Assembly (NCBI GenBank): GCA_963930055.1
Contig: CAWVKS010000008.1
Coordinates: forward strand, 124,001-188,000
DNA: 64,000 nucleotides
Direction: 5' to 3'
DNA from: Pullichristensenella sp963930055
GTDB lineage: Bacteria > Bacillota > Clostridia > Christensenellales > Aristaeellaceae
The notes below the pieces were generated by a model. It saw only the letters and a program-made list of their open reading frames with translations, searched no databases and was not told the DNA's origin. This document shows positions 62,953 through 64,000 of the stretch, piece by piece; the first letter of the stretch is position 1; each line of letters begins with the position of its first letter. The position numbers and the translations under genes were made by a program.

Positions 62953-63390
62953 CAGTGCCCGGCAGTGCCGGGAGCCAGAGCCTTCGGCTCGAGGTCGACA
63001 AACGCCCGCCCCACGAGCAGGGGGCGGGCGTTCTGCGTTTTTGTTCCGAATGGGGCGAAGGCGGGAACAGACGGCGGCAAGCCCACGAGCAGGGGCTTGC
63101 CGCCTGCGGGTCGGCAGTGCCGGGAGCCGGGACCTTCGTCTTGGAGCCGACAAGCGCCCGCCCACGAGGCCGGCAGTGCCGACGGCCGGAGCTGCCGCCG
63201 ATGAGCGACAAACGCCCGCCCCACGAGCAGGGGGCGGGCGTTCTGCGTTTTCGTTCCGAATGGGGCGAAGGCGGGAACAGACGGCGGCAAGCCCACGAGC
63301 AGGGGCTTGCCGCCTGCGGGTCGGCAGCGTCGGTGGCCGGGACCTTCGGCTTGGAGCCGACAAGCGCCTGCCACGCCGTGGCGCGGACGC
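62953..63390. repeat. Dual-hairpin repeat, two units (reverse orientation), after tuf
   Basis: Hairpin b (stem AACGCCCGCCCC, loop ACGAGCAG) at 63001-63032 and 63211-63242; hairpin a (stem GGCGGCAAGCCC, loop ACGAGCAG) at 63073-63104 and 63283-63314. The loop is the reverse complement of CTGCTCGT seen at 42.4 kb. A degenerate b copy lies near 63155. CCGGCAGTGCCGG-type segments link the units. No gene is visible in 62950-63639. Confidence 0.9.
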
Positions 63391-63453
63391 CGCCCCCTCC
63401 ATCCGCATTGTATCACAGCCGCGGCCCGTCCGCAAGGGGCGCGCCTGCCGCTA

Positions 63454-63482
63454 TCGACAGGGACGCGCGCCTGTGGTATAAT
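63454..63482 (+). promoter_or_regulatory. Promoter of the phosphopantetheinyl transferase gene
   Basis: TCGACA (63454-63459), 17 bp, TATAAT (63477-63482). The leader to 63639 is about 150 bases and GC-rich. Confidence 0.75.
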
Positions 63483-63639
63483 GGCCGTGTGCCAGGGGCG
63501 GCGTCTTGGCCGTCCGGGCAACGGATGGCGCCGCTTCGCCCGGATGGGCGCGCATACCCGCGGGCGTCGGGCGCGGGCGTGCGGGCGCGCCCCGGACGGT
63601 TTGCGGGGGGGCGGTATTGCCGGACGCAAGGAGGCGGCC

Positions 63640-64000
63640 ATGGACACGATCTATCTTTACGCGCTCAATGTATCCGCGCTGGACGCGGACAGCGCCGTGT
63701 GGGAGGCGTTGGCCAGCGCCGACCGCCGCGCGCGCATGGCGGCGCTCAAGCGCCTGGACGACCGCCGCCGCTCGCTGGGGGCGGAACTGGCGCTGCACGC
63801 GGCGCTCTCCCGGCATCTCAAGGGCTACGCGCCCCCGGCGGACTATATGCGCCTGCCGGGCGGCAAGCCTGTGCTGCGGGACGGGGAGGGCTGGCACATC
63901 AGCCTCGCCCACGCCGGGGACTGGGCGGTATGCGCCCTGCACCGCGCGCCGGTGGGCGTGGACGTGGAGCGCAAGTGTCGCGCTTCGGCCATCCCCGTGC
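63640..64000 (+). CDS. 4'-phosphopantetheinyl transferase, Sfp type (3' end outside window)
   Basis: At least 120 residues from ATG 63640, with AAGGAGG upstream, open to the window edge. MDTIYLYALNVSALDADSAVWEAL is followed by LDDRRRSLGAELALHAALSRHL, the GKPVL motif, HISLAHAGDWAVCAL and VGVDVER, the first magnesium-binding block of Sfp/AcpT enzymes. They attach 4'-phosphopantetheine from CoA to carrier proteins. Size and presence of the second motif (WxxKEA) cannot be judged here. Confidence 0.88.
   Translation, partial: MDTIYLYALNVSALDADSAVWEALASADRRARMAALKRLDDRRRSLGAELALHAALSRHLKGYAPPADYMRLPGGKPVLRDGEGWHISLAHAGDWAVCALHRAPVGVDVERKCRASAIPV

Overview
The window looks like an origin-proximal chromosome segment of a high-GC, spore-forming Firmicute of the class Clostridia, probably an uncultured gut lineage (order not resolvable from sequence alone). 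The reasons are the zinc-ribbon S14, the L7Ae-like protein before rpsL, a YhcN/YlaJ-type sporulation lipoprotein, a class B sortase, Hol-Tox type I toxins, AAGGAGG ribosome sites, TTGACA/TATAAT promoters and frequent GTG/TTG starts. The gyrA end and three perfect parS sites (TGTTTCACGTGAAACA) argue for closeness to oriC. No rRNA, tRNA, CRISPR array or complete insertion sequence was recognised.

Layout. 1-2.6 kb: 3' part of gyrA, then a tandem array of small holin-like toxin / antisense RNA loci (two intact, one reduced to its antisense part). 2.6-12.5 kb: ferredoxin-type aldo/keto reductase, CvpA-like and beta-propeller-like membrane proteins, a phosphoesterase-like protein with eroded motifs, a radical SAM enzyme, an MBL hydrolase, a structured ncRNA candidate, an unknown polytopic membrane protein, a SANT-like regulator and an MreB-like actin; the parS sites lie here. 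12.6-24.5 kb: recA with a LexA box, a nucleoside kinase, a sporulation lipoprotein, dnaE with a co-directional glycosyltransferase and MmcQ/YjbR gene, a pair of paralogous membrane proteins, then a Cys-repeat surface protein with an MPKTG anchor and its sortase. 24.6-41.3 kb: an XRE regulator, a small RNA candidate, then the uninterrupted S10-spc-alpha superoperon rpsJ to rplQ, including secY, adk, map, a KOW protein, infA and rpoA. Eight single-base indels break rplC, rplD, rplB, rpsS and rplV between 26.06 and 28.83 kb.

41.3-42.85 kb is a gene-free repeat island: a 280-bp inverted-repeat element inside the duplicated rplQ terminator, 33 perfect copies of an 8-bp C4 repeat (G-quadruplex forming), dual-hairpin units and a 32-bp tandem repeat. 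42.8-56.5 kb: an aldose-epimerase-like gene, a secreted Cys-rich protein with a broken start, a KdpDE-like two-component pair without a pump, a J-domain protein, an ABC exporter, a Cys/Gly-rich exosporium-like protein, and a four-gene LicD-Stealth-TagD-AsnB cluster probably decorating a phosphate-containing cell-surface glycan. 56.7-63 kb: rpsF-ssb-rpsR and the str operon (L7Ae-like, rpsL, rpsG, fusA, tuf). The end repeats the dual-hairpin family in inverted orientation and starts a 4'-phosphopantetheinyl transferase cut by the window edge.

The least explained parts are noncoding: the toxin/antisense array, the parS-adjacent ncRNA, and three families of dispersed hairpin repeats sitting at gene ends.
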